This document shows, piece by piece, positions 1 through 7,276 of a stretch of DNA of 57,857 nucleotides. A program made the position numbers and the translations under genes. Source of the stretch: Sulfurovum sp. (GTDB lineage Bacteria > Campylobacterota > Campylobacteria > Campylobacterales > Sulfurovaceae); the NCBI GenBank assembly GCA_027068485.1, contig JAMOSB010000015.1, positions 1 through 57,857 of the forward strand, in the 5' to 3' direction. Every line of letters begins with the position of its first letter. Position 1 is the stretch's first letter. The notes under the pieces were generated by a model. The model saw only the letters and a program-made list of their open reading frames with translations, was not told the origin of the DNA and did no database searches.

Positions 1-618
1 TTCAACAACCTCCCAACTCTCAGGTATCTTTCCAAGCTCACTATCCTTAAACTTACTGTGTCCTATACCCTCACTTAGTAGCTTTTGTAGTAGCCCTTTT
101 TTAAGTGTTTCAGCCTTTTGAATTTGTTCTTCAATAGCATCTATCTTTTCATCAGCAGTTGAGAGAATATCAGCTATTTTCTCTTGTTCTTTTAGTGGTG
201 GAAAAGGTATTTTTAAATCTTCTATTAGTGGCTTTCTTAATGACTGAACAGTAGAACCAACAGAAGTTGAAATTAATTTATTTACTTTCGGTTGAATAGC
301 ATTAAGCAAGAATTTCATATTAGCATCTTTTATTGAAGTAAGCATATAAGTTCGTTGGTGTAAATTAAACTTTCCATTGTAATATTTAACTTTAAAATTA
401 CCTTCACCAGCGATAAATAAAGCTTCTGTATCATAAGCGAATGTGTCTATTGTTTGAACATCAACAGAACGAGTAAAAAAAGGATACTTTCCATTTTCTA
501 CTTGGTCTTGGGCATTCATTTTTCCAGTTTGCACATTTAGTATATCGCCAACTTTCACAACTTCCCACTCAACAGGAATAACCCCAATCTCAGTTTCTTT
601 ATAACCCTCTGCCACCAT
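1..618 (-). CDS. hsdS: Type I restriction-modification specificity subunit HsdS (partial)
   Basis: This is the DNA-recognition subunit of a type I restriction-modification complex; it picks the bipartite target for HsdM and HsdR. The first 206 codons are present and the 3' end runs off the left edge. The protein opens with ETEIGVIPVEWEVVKVGDI and near residue 190 a similar phrase returns (DSELGKIPESWEVVE), which is the usual internal repeat marking the start of the second target-recognition domain. PFPPLKEQEKIADIL is the typical conserved spacer helix region. The ATG at 616-618 lies one base after the hsdM stop, so the two are translationally coupled. The second recognition domain and hsdR are outside the window. 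Confidence 0.9.
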   Translation of the reverse strand, partial: MVAEGYKETEIGVIPVEWEVVKVGDILNVQTGKMNAQDQVENGKYPFFTRSVDVQTIDTFAYDTEALFIAGEGNFKVKYYNGKFNLHQRTYMLTSIKDANMKFLLNAIQPKVNKLISTSVGSTVQSLRKPLIEDLKIPFPPLKEQEKIADILSTADEKIDAIEEQIQKAETLKKGLLQKLLSEGIGHSKFKDSELGKIPESWEVVE

Positions 619-619
619 C

Positions 620-2167
620 TTAAAAACCTAAACTTGTAAGATAATCATTTAGCTTTTTATCTATGCCTTGCTCTTTTGTTTCAAGCTCTTTTATATCTTC
701 TCTTACAGCTTGTATATCTATGATTATCTCTTCTTCACTTGTATCAATATATCGTGAGATATTAAGATTGTAGTCATTTTCAACTATCTCACTCATCTCT
801 ACAACTCTCATAAACTTATCAATCGTTTCAAGTCCGTCATAACCATCAATTATTTTTTTGATATTTTCTTCACTCAGAGTGTTTTGATTTTTGCCGTCTT
901 TATATTCACTTGAAGCATCTATAAATACTACTTTGTTTTTTAGATTAGGTGTTTTACTTTTGTTGATTATGATTATACTCGCTGGTATGCCCGTGTTATA
1001 AAACAGTTTCTCAGGAAGTCCAACTATCGCTTCTATTATGTCATCGTTTAGTAAGCCTTGTCTTATTTTCCCCTCAGTGCCACCACGAAATAAAATACCG
1101 TGAGGAAGAACAACACCCATACGACCATCATTTTTAAGAACACTTACCATATGCTGAACAAATGCTAAATCTCCATAACCCCTTGGAGGTATGCCATACT
1201 TAAATCTTCCATACTCATCACTTACAACACTATTATATTTTGGTGCTATCTCTTTACCATTTTCATCTGTTTTTATATCTATCTCTGCTGGATGCCACCA
1301 CTTTTTAAGTGAAAAAGGTGGATTTGCTATAACTCTGTCAAAAGTCATAAGTTCGCCATTTTCTAAGTGTTTTGGACTTGATAAAGTATCGCCTTTTCGT
1401 ATATCACTATCTTTAAAGTTATGAACAATCATATTGATTTTACATATAGCCCAAGTGCCAAGGTTTTTCTCTTGACCGTAAAGTTTGGCATCTACATACT
1501 TACCAACTACACCACCATTTGCTTTAATATGGTTAGCACTCTGTATGAGCATACCACCACTTCCACAAGTAGGGTCATATATACTATTTCCTGCTTCTGG
1601 TTTGATAAGATTTACGACCAATTTGACTACCTCTTTTGGAGTGTAAAACTCTCCACCTTTTTTTCCACCATCATCAGCAAACTCACGGATTAAATACTCA
1701 TAAGCACTTCCTAAAATATCTGGATTATCTAAGTGTTCATTAGCAAGAGAGTATTTGTTGAAGTGTTGTAGAAGTCGTGCTAAAAGTTCATCAGGAAGTT
1801 TTTCAGTATCTCCAAAATGAACAGCAGTCATAACACCTTCAAGTTGTGGATTGTTTTCTTCTATAAGAGAAAAAGCTTTATCAAGAGCTTGACCAATGTT
1901 CTCAGTCTTTTTTGCTAACTCAGACCAATAGGCATCAAAAGGGATAAAAAATTGGTGGTAATCTTCATCTTCAAGGGCTTCTTCTAAACTTACACCATCA
2001 ACACTTACAGCTATGTTTGCTTCTTCAACAAACTGGTCATTGGCTCTTTTAAGAAAAAGCAAACCAAAGATATAGTTCTTAAAATCAGAACTATCAATAT
2101 GTCCTCTCATTAAATCAGCACTATCCCATAACCATCTCTCTAATGTTTCAAGTGTAAGTTTATTCAT
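620..2167 (-). CDS. hsdM: Type I restriction-modification DNA methyltransferase HsdM
   Basis: N6-adenine methyltransferase subunit of a type I system, 515 residues, the usual length. An N-terminal helical domain (about 1-140) precedes the catalytic domain with FYTP at 174-177, the S-adenosylmethionine motif DPTCGSGG at 198-205 and the catalytic NPPF at 282-285. The C-terminal tail (from about 480) is rich in charged residues and probably coiled coil, as expected for contact with HsdS. The gene is intact and followed after one base by hsdS. A TATAAT-like -10 sits about 30 bases upstream of the ATG. The A+T-rich composition and its place in the tRNA-Leu island suggest recent transfer. Confidence 0.96.
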   Translation of the reverse strand: MNKLTLETLERWLWDSADLMRGHIDSSDFKNYIFGLLFLKRANDQFVEEANIAVSVDGVSLEEALEDEDYHQFFIPFDAYWSELAKKTENIGQALDKAFSLIEENNPQLEGVMTAVHFGDTEKLPDELLARLLQHFNKYSLANEHLDNPDILGSAYEYLIREFADDGGKKGGEFYTPKEVVKLVVNLIKPEAGNSIYDPTCGSGGMLIQSANHIKANGGVVGKYVDAKLYGQEKNLGTWAICKINMIVHNFKDSDIRKGDTLSSPKHLENGELMTFDRVIANPPFSLKKWWHPAEIDIKTDENGKEIAPKYNSVVSDEYGRFKYGIPPRGYGDLAFVQHMVSVLKNDGRMGVVLPHGILFRGGTEGKIRQGLLNDDIIEAIVGLPEKLFYNTGIPASIIIINKSKTPNLKNKVVFIDASSEYKDGKNQNTLSEENIKKIIDGYDGLETIDKFMRVVEMSEIVENDYNLNISRYIDTSEEEIIIDIQAVREDIKELETKEQGIDKKLNDYLTSLGF

Positions 2168-2545
2168 ATATGTAAATCCTATAAATTATAATTTGTCTAT
2201 TATACAAAAAATTGAGAAAATATACCAAAGTATAACACTATAAATAAAACAATATGTTAAAATATATCTAAATGAATTATTAATGATAAGAATGTATGAA
2301 TAAAAAAATGTGAATTTTATATAACACAAAAAAATATGTTCAGATAAGATGCCGTAGGCATAGAAGCGATAGCTTCGTGTTTCACGAAGTGAAAACAACA
2401 AAACAAGTCGTATTTTATTAGTTATGATAGTATATATTTATTTGATTTTCAAATTAATTATTTCTGATTACAACTTATTTATATCAAGTTTCACAATATT
2501 TTTATTTGGAGATTTTTTTGTAAAATAGATGAGGAAAGGGATAAA
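2168..2545. other. A+T-rich intergenic region of the island
   Basis: No convincing gene is visible here. A 71-codon minus-strand frame (2186-2401) has a low-complexity F/Y/I-rich product and no clear ribosome site, so I do not call it. The region holds the hsdM upstream sequence on its left side, the tandem hairpin element at 2349-2396, and the upstream region of the Rep-like gene on its right side, where a GGAAAGGGAT stretch just before the ATG can act as ribosome site. Confidence 0.6.
2349..2396. repeat. Three tandem short hairpins
   Basis: Three perfect inverted repeats follow one another with almost no spacing. ATGCC/GGCAT has a GTA loop (2349-2361), GAAGC/GCTTC has a GATA loop (2363-2376), and TTTCAC/GTGAAA has a GAA loop (2380-2394). 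A string of compact stems with 3-4 base loops is not an intrinsic terminator, since no U-tract follows. It may be a dispersed repeat unit, a structured RNA or a recombination substrate. Function unknown; only the structure is seen. Confidence 0.6.
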
Positions 2546-3121
2546 ATGAAACAAATTAAAAATATACCAAATTGGATGTGTCATACCAATTTCAATAATT
2601 TAAAATTAAATGGTAGTGATATAAATTTATTTTATATATTAATCTATATCACAAGTAAAACATATAATGATTACAAAGTTACAACTGCTAACTATTCAGT
2701 TAAAGAAATCAAAGAAGCTCTAAATAGTAGTGCTGATATAAAACAGAGTTTACTAAAATTAAATAATCTTCAAATCAATGTTAATATCCTAAAAAGCTAT
2801 ACCATAGAAAATATGAAGGAAGAAAAAACAATAACACCATTTTCTATTGTATGCCAAAAAAATGATAGCAATAAGATTACCTATATAGAAATTACTGTTG
2901 ATAGAGATTTTATCATAGCATTTGAAAACCCAAATCCAAAATTTACATTATCTTTTAGATATTTAAAGAATATTAAAAATATACAAGCACAATTATTGTA
3001 CATATTTCTGGCTGATAGAATAGCAAAAATGGAGATGAGAACAAGATATATAGATTTGATACTCCACCCCATGAATGAGGTGGAGTATCAACTCCAAGCT
3101 TACACGCTTTGCACAGAATGA
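2546..3121 (+). CDS. Rep-like plasmid replication initiator, probably truncated
   Basis: The 191-residue product resembles the first winged-helix domain of Rep_3/RepB-type plasmid initiators. It has an early helix-rich segment (NGSDINLFYILIYIT), a helix-turn-helix-like stretch with SVKEIKEALN, then a strand and helix pattern ending in FRYLKNIKNIQAQLLYIF, which is where these proteins carry their long DNA-contacting helix. Usual family members are near 300 residues with a second winged helix. Here the likeness ends at about residue 172 and the last 18 residues run through an inverted repeat (3061-3086) into another gene's frame. I therefore read it as a 3'-truncated initiator. The assignment rests on fold-like pattern and is moderate to weak; it could be an intact small protein of unknown function. 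Confidence 0.4.
   Translation: MKQIKNIPNWMCHTNFNNLKLNGSDINLFYILIYITSKTYNDYKVTTANYSVKEIKEALNSSADIKQSLLKLNNLQINVNILKSYTIENMKEEKTITPFSIVCQKNDSNKITYIEITVDRDFIIAFENPNPKFTLSFRYLKNIKNIQAQLLYIFLADRIAKMEMRTRYIDLILHPMNEVEYQLQAYTLCTE
3061..3086. repeat. Inverted repeat at a gene-fragment junction
   Basis: ACTCCACC (3061-3068) and GGTGGAGT (3079-3086) form a perfect 8-base-pair stem around a 10-base loop. It sits exactly where the Rep-like reading frame stops resembling its family and just before the nucleotidyltransferase-like fragment begins. This suggests a recombination or deletion junction. Confidence 0.6.
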
Positions 3122-3278
3122 TGAAGAGGATATAGCCAATATCATTAAGACAGGCAAAATAGATAAAGATGAGTTGTTTGAACTTGCAACAGATGCTATC
3201 AATCTAGGTGTTGGTTTTCAGAAGAGCTTTGTAGAGATAAATTTACAACATATTATAGAGATGTTTGAAGATTTGTAA
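3075..3278 (+). pseudogene. 3' remnant of a nucleotidyltransferase-like (DUF6036/AbiEii-type) gene
   Basis: This frame encodes 67 residues. From about residue 8 it reads KLTRFAQNDEEDIANII followed by GKIDKDELFELATDAI, a pattern typical of the C-terminal end of DUF6036 or AbiEii-type nucleotidyltransferases, where a KLxRxxxKDxxDI segment precedes the last helices. The catalytic N-terminal domain is absent. The preceding bases belong to the 3061-3086 inverted repeat and a frame shared with the Rep-like ORF. I infer that a deletion joined two unrelated genes. The frame may still be translated from the ATG at 3075, but no good ribosome site is present. Family assignment is tentative. Confidence 0.4.
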
Positions 3279-3473
3279 CCAATCTATGTTACCCATCTAT
3301 ACAAATCTGTAAAATACATAAAAATTTAAAAAGTACAAAATATCAAGGTATAAAGATAAGAACCTAACTCTTATTTTGGGTAGCAATAGGGTAGCAAAAA
3401 GAAAAATTGTAAAACTTAAAAGTATCTCTGTTATCGGTGTAGTCGATATTTAAAAGGGATTATACAAAGTAGA
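3279..3473. other. Candidate island attachment flank next to tRNA-Leu
   Basis: Non-coding stretch between the last island gene fragment and the 3' end of tRNA-Leu. It holds two copies of GGGTAGCAA at 3378-3386 and 3389-3397, 11 bases apart, that is one helical turn. Direct repeats of this kind beside a tRNA 3' end fit integrase arm-type sites. No integrase gene is present in the window, so the island would have to extend to the left. This is an inference from position, composition and repeats. Confidence 0.4.
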
Positions 3474-3558
3474 TGGTGCGGATGAGAGGACTCGAACCTC
3501 CACGCCGTGAAGCACCAGATCCTAAGTCTGGCGTGTATACCAATTTCACCACATCCGC
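3474..3558 (-). tRNA. tRNA-Leu (UAG)
   Basis: A cloverleaf with a long variable arm can be drawn. The acceptor stem pairs GCGGATG with CATCCGC, the anticodon stem is CCAGA/TCTGG and the loop is CTTAGGA, giving anticodon UAG. The discriminator is A and CCA is encoded (3474-3476). It is the last gene of the five-tRNA operon, and its 3' end faces the A+T-rich island, so it is the likely integration target. Confidence 0.97.
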
Positions 3559-3591
3559 ATGTGATTGTTTTACAAAACAATAAAAAGTAGG

Positions 3592-3668
3592 TGGTACACC
3601 CGTCAGGATTCGAACCTGAGACCGCCCGCTTAGAAGGCGGGTGCTCTATCCAGCTGAGCTACGAGTGC
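3592..3668 (-). tRNA. tRNA-Arg (UCU)
   Basis: 77 bases including an encoded CCA. The acceptor stem GCACTCG pairs with CGGGTGT and includes G-U pairs. The anticodon stem is CCGCC/GGCGG-like, with loop TTCTAAG giving anticodon UCU, and the T-arm has GTTCGAATC. It lies 23 bases downstream of the other tRNA-Arg in the same transcription unit. Confidence 0.96.
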
Positions 3669-3687
3669 AAATAGTCATAATGTTATA

Positions 3688-3764
3688 TGGTACGCCAGAG
3701 AGGACTCGAACCCCTAACCCTCAGATCCGAAGTCTGATGCTCTATCCAGTTGAGCCACTAGCGC
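3688..3764 (-). tRNA. tRNA-Arg (UCG)
   Basis: 77 bases including CCA. The acceptor stem is GCGCTAG/CTGGCGT. The anticodon stem TCAGA/TCTGA encloses loop CTTCGGA, so the anticodon is UCG. The T-arm carries GTTCGAGTC. Second arginine tRNA in the same operon. Confidence 0.96.
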
Positions 3765-3800
3765 TTCTTCTTGTTGGGTGTTCCCAATCTAAAGTATCAA

Positions 3801-3877
3801 TGGGGTGGACGACGGGGCTCGAACCCGCGACAACCTGTGCCACAAACAGGTGCTCTACCAACTGAACTACGTCCACC
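3801..3877 (-). tRNA. tRNA-His (GUG)
   Basis: The anticodon stem CCTGT/ACAGG encloses loop TTGTGGC, giving anticodon GUG. The acceptor stem GTGGACG pairs with CGTCCAC, the discriminator is C and CCA is encoded. An extra G at the 5' end (position 3877) faces the discriminator C, which is the identity element of histidine tRNAs. Confidence 0.96.
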
Positions 3878-3925
3878 ATACTCTTTTATAAAAACATTAT
3901 ACTATTAAGTTAAATAACTAAAAAA

Positions 3926-4002
3926 TGGTCGGAGTGAAAGGACTCGAACCTTCGACCCCCTGGTCCCAAACCAGGTGCGCTACCAGACTGCGCTACACTC
4001 CG
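3926..4002 (-). tRNA. tRNA-Pro (UGG)
   Basis: First gene of the tRNA operon. The acceptor stem is CGGAGTG/CACTCCG, and the anticodon stem CCTGG/CCAGG encloses TTTGGGA, giving anticodon UGG. CCA is encoded. The 5' end lies about 40 bases downstream of a perfect consensus promoter. Confidence 0.97.
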
Positions 4003-4043
4003 AAACAATAATTTCGATAAACTCTATCTGAAATTGGAGTGCA

Positions 4044-4072
4044 ATTATAGGAAAAAAAAATCTATTTGTCAA
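4044..4072 (-). promoter_or_regulatory. Consensus sigma-70 promoter of the tRNA operon
   Basis: Read on the minus strand, TTGACA (4067-4072) and TATAAT (4044-4049) are separated by exactly 17 bases that include a run of nine T. Both hexamers match the consensus perfectly. The predicted start is near 4037, about 35 bases before tRNA-Pro, which fits a strong stable-RNA promoter. Confidence 0.9.
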
Positions 4073-4191
4073 GAGTATTTGTAAAAACTTTTTAAAAAGA
4101 TCAAAAAATCTCCCTATCTCCTAAATACTCTCGGCTCCAATATAAGCTATTTTCTATACAATAAGAGAGATTTATACCAAGGAGAGAGAGA

Positions 4192-5640
4192 ATGAATGAA
4201 CTGTTTAGCCATATCAATAGCTTTTTAGAGAGCCTACTTTTTTTTGATATACTATTTGGACAGATAGAGGGGAGTCGGATCCCCTTTTTGGTTGCGTGGC
4301 TCATTGTTGGGGGTGTCTATCTCACCCTCAAGATGGGATTTGTCAATATCAAGATGCTTCGACACGCCTACCGCATTATCAAAGGGGAGTATACCACACC
4401 TGATGATAGGGGGACGATTACCCCTTTCCAGTCTCTTACCACCGCACTCTCTGCCACTGTGGGGCTTGGCAATATCGCAGGGGTTGCCCTCGCTATTGCT
4501 ATTGGAGGAGCAGGGGCTACTTTTTGGATGATTGTGGCAGGGTTTTTAGGGATGTCATTGAAGTTTACCGAGGTGACACTCTCCTTGAAGTATCGAGAGT
4601 TTCTCTCGGATGGTACGATTATGGGTGGAGGGATGGAGTACCTCTCTCGGGGGCTATCCCAAAAAGGGATGCCTCAGTTTGGTAAGATACTCGCGATTGT
4701 CTTTGCTCTGTTTATGATTATGGGGGCGATTGGTGGGGGTAACACCTTTCAGGTCTCACAAGCACTCGGTGCCATTGGGGCAGAAGTACCCTTTATCGCT
4801 CAAAATCCGTGGGTCTTTGGGGTTATCCTCGCTACCCTCACAGGGACAGTGATCTTAGGGGGGATTACCCGCATTGCCGATACCACCTCCAAGATCGTTC
4901 CCTTTATGGTGACACTCTATATCGGTGCATCTCTCTGGATACTCATACTCCATGCCTCTCATATCCCTGATGCCTTTGGGCTTATCCTCTCTGAAGCGTT
5001 TGCCCCTATGGCAGTTGCGGGGGGGATGGTAGGGGTCATCACCCAAGGGTTTCAGCGTGCGGTATTCTCCTCTGAAGCAGGCTTAGGATCTGCTCCTATT
5101 GCCCATGCCCCCGCCAAAGTGAAGTACCCAGTTAGACAAGGAATGGTCGCCCTCTATGAGCCGTTTATCGATACTATCATCGTCTGTACCATGACTGCTC
5201 TTGTCATCATCATCACAGGGGTCTACGACCCTGCCAATGGCTATGGAGCCTTGATAGAAGCCAAAGAGGGAGCAGCACTCACCGCAGCGGCGTATGGTAC
5301 AGTGATTAGCTGGTTTCCCACTGTACTCTCTTTTTCTATTTTCCTCTTTGCCTTTAGCACTATGATCTCATGGTCCTACTATGGTGAGCGTGCATGGGTC
5401 TACCTCTTTGGTAGCCGTACTTCACTCCTCTATAAGTTTATCTTTTTAGGGTTTATTATTATGGCAAGTATTGTCGATACGGGGATTATGGTGGACTTTA
5501 GCTTTATGCTTATCTTGGCGATGGCACTACCCAATATCTTGGGACTCTATCTCTTGAGCGGAGAGGTGCAGAGGGATCTCAAACACTATCTTAAACAGTT
5601 AAAATCAGGGGAGTTAGATAAGGAGGCGATAAGAGAGTAA
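4192..5640 (+). CDS. Sodium:alanine symporter family protein (AGCS family)
   Basis: Secondary transporter of the alanine or glycine:cation symporter family (TC 2.A.25) that imports small amino acids with Na+ across the inner membrane. It is 482 residues, typical for the family, with about ten or eleven hydrophobic segments. The family signature ALSATVGLGNIAGVA lies at about 85-99 and a second conserved element GLGSAPIAHA in the middle. The ATG at 4192 follows AAGGAGAG. The gene stands alone between the tRNA operon promoter, which it diverges from, and a convergent hairpin shared with purM. The exact substrate cannot be read from the sequence; alanine or glycine is the family norm. Confidence 0.93.
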   Translation: MNELFSHINSFLESLLFFDILFGQIEGSRIPFLVAWLIVGGVYLTLKMGFVNIKMLRHAYRIIKGEYTTPDDRGTITPFQSLTTALSATVGLGNIAGVALAIAIGGAGATFWMIVAGFLGMSLKFTEVTLSLKYREFLSDGTIMGGGMEYLSRGLSQKGMPQFGKILAIVFALFMIMGAIGGGNTFQVSQALGAIGAEVPFIAQNPWVFGVILATLTGTVILGGITRIADTTSKIVPFMVTLYIGASLWILILHASHIPDAFGLILSEAFAPMAVAGGMVGVITQGFQRAVFSSEAGLGSAPIAHAPAKVKYPVRQGMVALYEPFIDTIIVCTMTALVIIITGVYDPANGYGALIEAKEGAALTAAAYGTVISWFPTVLSFSIFLFAFSTMISWSYYGERAWVYLFGSRTSLLYKFIFLGFIIMASIVDTGIMVDFSFMLILAMALPNILGLYLLSGEVQRDLKHYLKQLKSGELDKEAIRE

Positions 5641-5673
5641 CCCCTCTTATCGATGAAGCGTGCAGAGGGGTTA
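5638..5673. terminator. Shared convergent hairpin whose ends are both stop codons
   Basis: TAACCCCTCT (5638-5647) and AGAGGGGTTA (5664-5673) form a perfect 10-base-pair stem around a 16-base loop. The outer three bases on each side are the stop codons of the symporter gene (plus) and purM (minus). No U-tract follows on either side. A bidirectional transcript end or 3'-end protection is likely. Confidence 0.65.
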
Positions 5674-6666
5674 GACCATCTCCACCCCACGCTCACCACT
5701 CACAAGCTCACCAATCACATAGCCATCCGTCTTAGCAAGGACTGCCTCGACATCTTCAGGCTCAACCACCCATACCATACCCACACCCATATTGAAGGCA
5801 CGGTACATCTCCTCCTCTTCGACATGCTGACCAATCAGCTCAAAGATAGGAAGTGGACGGATAGAGGCTTTGGTCACAACCGCACGAATCCCCTCAGGCA
5901 AGACACGAGGCAGGTTCTCCACGATCCCACCCCCCGTGATATGTGCCAAGGCTTTAACCTCTGCTTTATTGGCTTTGTACTCTTTGACATAGATGCGTGT
6001 AGGCTCAAGAAGCGTCTCAACCAGAGGCTTCCCATCAAATGGAGTCTCAAGTGTCATTCCTAGCTTCTCAAGTAGCAGTTTGCGTACGAGTGAATAGCCA
6101 TTGGAGTGGATACCCGAGCTTGGCATAGCAATCAGTGTCTGTCCCGCTTTGACATTGGCAATGGTATCCATCTCTCGACGCTCCGCAATCCCCACAGCAA
6201 ATCCTGCAAGGTCAAAATCTTTTTCACTATACATCCCTGGCATCTCAGCAGTCTCACCACCCACCAAGGCACACTCAGAGCGTCTACACCCCTCAGCGAT
6301 CCCTGCTACAACATCTTTGGCATTTTGAGGCAAGAGCTTCCCTGTAGCGTAGTAGTCGAGAAAAAACATCGGTGTTCCGTTGTTACAGATTAGGTCATTG
6401 ACACACATCGCAACAAGGTCAATCCCGACCGTATCGAGCTTTCCGCTCTCAATGGCGATACGCAGTTTCGTACCGACTCCATCGGTCGCAGAGAGGATCA
6501 CAGGCTCATCATAGCCTGTAGGCAACGCATACGCACCTGCAAACGACCCAATCCCTCCGATTACATTTTTATCAAATGTTGACTTTACATCACTCTTAAT
6601 CGCCTCAACAAATGCATTTCCCGCATCGATATCGACACCCGCATCTTTATATGAAATCGTTGACAT
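5671..6666 (-). CDS. purM: Phosphoribosylformylglycinamidine cyclo-ligase PurM
   Basis: AIR synthetase of de novo purine synthesis. It closes the imidazole ring of FGAM with ATP to give AIR. The length is 331 residues, close to the usual 340-350. Visible family motifs are DAGVDIDAGN near the start, ATDGVGTKL at 60-68 (nucleotide and substrate loop) and GGETAEMPG at 136-144. The ATG at 6666 follows AAAGGGGTG. The upstream small membrane protein gene ends 9 bases before it, so the two are cotranscribed, probably from the -10 TATAAT (minus strand, 6913-6918). Confidence 0.97.
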   Translation of the reverse strand: MSTISYKDAGVDIDAGNAFVEAIKSDVKSTFDKNVIGGIGSFAGAYALPTGYDEPVILSATDGVGTKLRIAIESGKLDTVGIDLVAMCVNDLICNNGTPMFFLDYYATGKLLPQNAKDVVAGIAEGCRRSECALVGGETAEMPGMYSEKDFDLAGFAVGIAERREMDTIANVKAGQTLIAMPSSGIHSNGYSLVRKLLLEKLGMTLETPFDGKPLVETLLEPTRIYVKEYKANKAEVKALAHITGGGIVENLPRVLPEGIRAVVTKASIRPLPIFELIGQHVEEEEMYRAFNMGVGMVWVVEPEDVEAVLAKTDGYVIGELVSGERGVEMV

Positions 6667-6675
6667 TACACCCCT

Positions 6676-6885
6676 TTAATTTTTGCTATTTTCACAAGAA
6701 GGAAAGATCTTCTTGAGGATTATCAAACCAGGACAAAATCCTGTCATACCAGCTACAAAAAGCATCATCATCATCGCAAACATCACCACAAATGCGATCT
6801 TAAACATCTGTGCACCCGCCAATCCCATAATCAGTCCTAGGAGCATTGCTTGTATAACTCTTTGCATTCTTTCAGCACATAACAT
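6676..6885 (-). CDS. Small inner membrane protein, DUF2892 (YgaP-like) family
   Basis: A 69-residue protein with two hydrophobic segments (about 8-28 and 30-52) and the family ending TGFCPGL, where the CP pair is the common mark of DUF2892 proteins. The domain is often found alone or joined to rhodanese domains. Its role is not established; it may shape or bind the membrane near sulfur-handling enzymes. It lies directly before purM in the same direction with a 9-base gap. The -10 TATAAT at 6913-6918 (minus) probably starts this two-gene unit. The start ATG at 6885 follows AAGGATTTTTC. Confidence 0.75.
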   Translation of the reverse strand: MLCAERMQRVIQAMLLGLIMGLAGAQMFKIAFVVMFAMMMMLFVAGMTGFCPGLIILKKIFPSCENSKN

Positions 6886-6925
6886 GAAAAATCCTTACGA
6901 AAGTTTGGCGTTATTATAACAAAAG

Positions 6926-7240
6926 TTAACTGTTTAACTTCCGCCCAAGCTTCGCCTCTACAGAGCCTACTTTTCTCTCTAACCTCCCTATCGCCCCCTC
7001 TCTCCAATCGATCTTGATCGAGCTATAGACCCGTCCACAATCCCGCTGAAGCTCCTCATAGGCACGGTTAATTACCGCTAAGACCTCCTCCACACTCTCC
7101 CCCTCAATAATCGTCCCCATGGGTGTCAACTGATAGGGGAGTCCACTCTGATCAACAATATCTAAAACCCGTGCGACAAAGGCACTCTTACTCTGTGTTG
7201 CCTCGGTGGGAAACATACTAAACTCGACTAATGCTGACAT
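6926..7240 (-). CDS. Thiamine-binding family protein (MTH1187/YkoF-like, DUF77)
   Basis: A 104-residue protein of the MTH1187 or YqgV family, small ferredoxin-like folds that bind thiamine or a related ligand. The family opening SALVEFSMFPT is followed by PYQLTPMGTIIEGE, the conserved ligand-side loop, and a closing helix with the IGRLERKVGSVEAKLG heptad pattern. A longer frame starts at 7255, but AAGGATAACC stands just before the ATG at 7240, and family members begin with M-S/K-x-L-V-E-F, so I choose 7240. It diverges from the flavoprotein gene, with only 36 bases between the starts. Confidence 0.8.
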   Translation of the reverse strand: MSALVEFSMFPTEATQSKSAFVARVLDIVDQSGLPYQLTPMGTIIEGESVEEVLAVINRAYEELQRDCGRVYSSIKIDWREGAIGRLERKVGSVEAKLGRKLNS

Positions 7241-7265
7241 GGTTATCCTTCTCATACTTTTGGGC

Positions 7266-7271
7266 TATAAT
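7266..7271 (+). promoter_or_regulatory. -10 element giving a near-leaderless transcript
   Basis: TATAAT ends five bases before the ATG at 7277 and there is no Shine-Dalgarno sequence between them. The expected transcript start falls on or within a base of the start codon. The -35 region is poor, as is common in Campylobacterota promoters. Confidence 0.5.
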
Positions 7272-7276
7272 ATCGT

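Noticed and set aside
2186-2401. 71-codon minus-strand frame rich in F, Y and I
   Set aside because: Low-complexity product from A+T-rich DNA, no ribosome site, and it runs through the tandem hairpin element.
5653-6063. 136-codon plus-strand frame
   Set aside because: It is the shadow of purM on the opposite strand; the purM frame has all family motifs.
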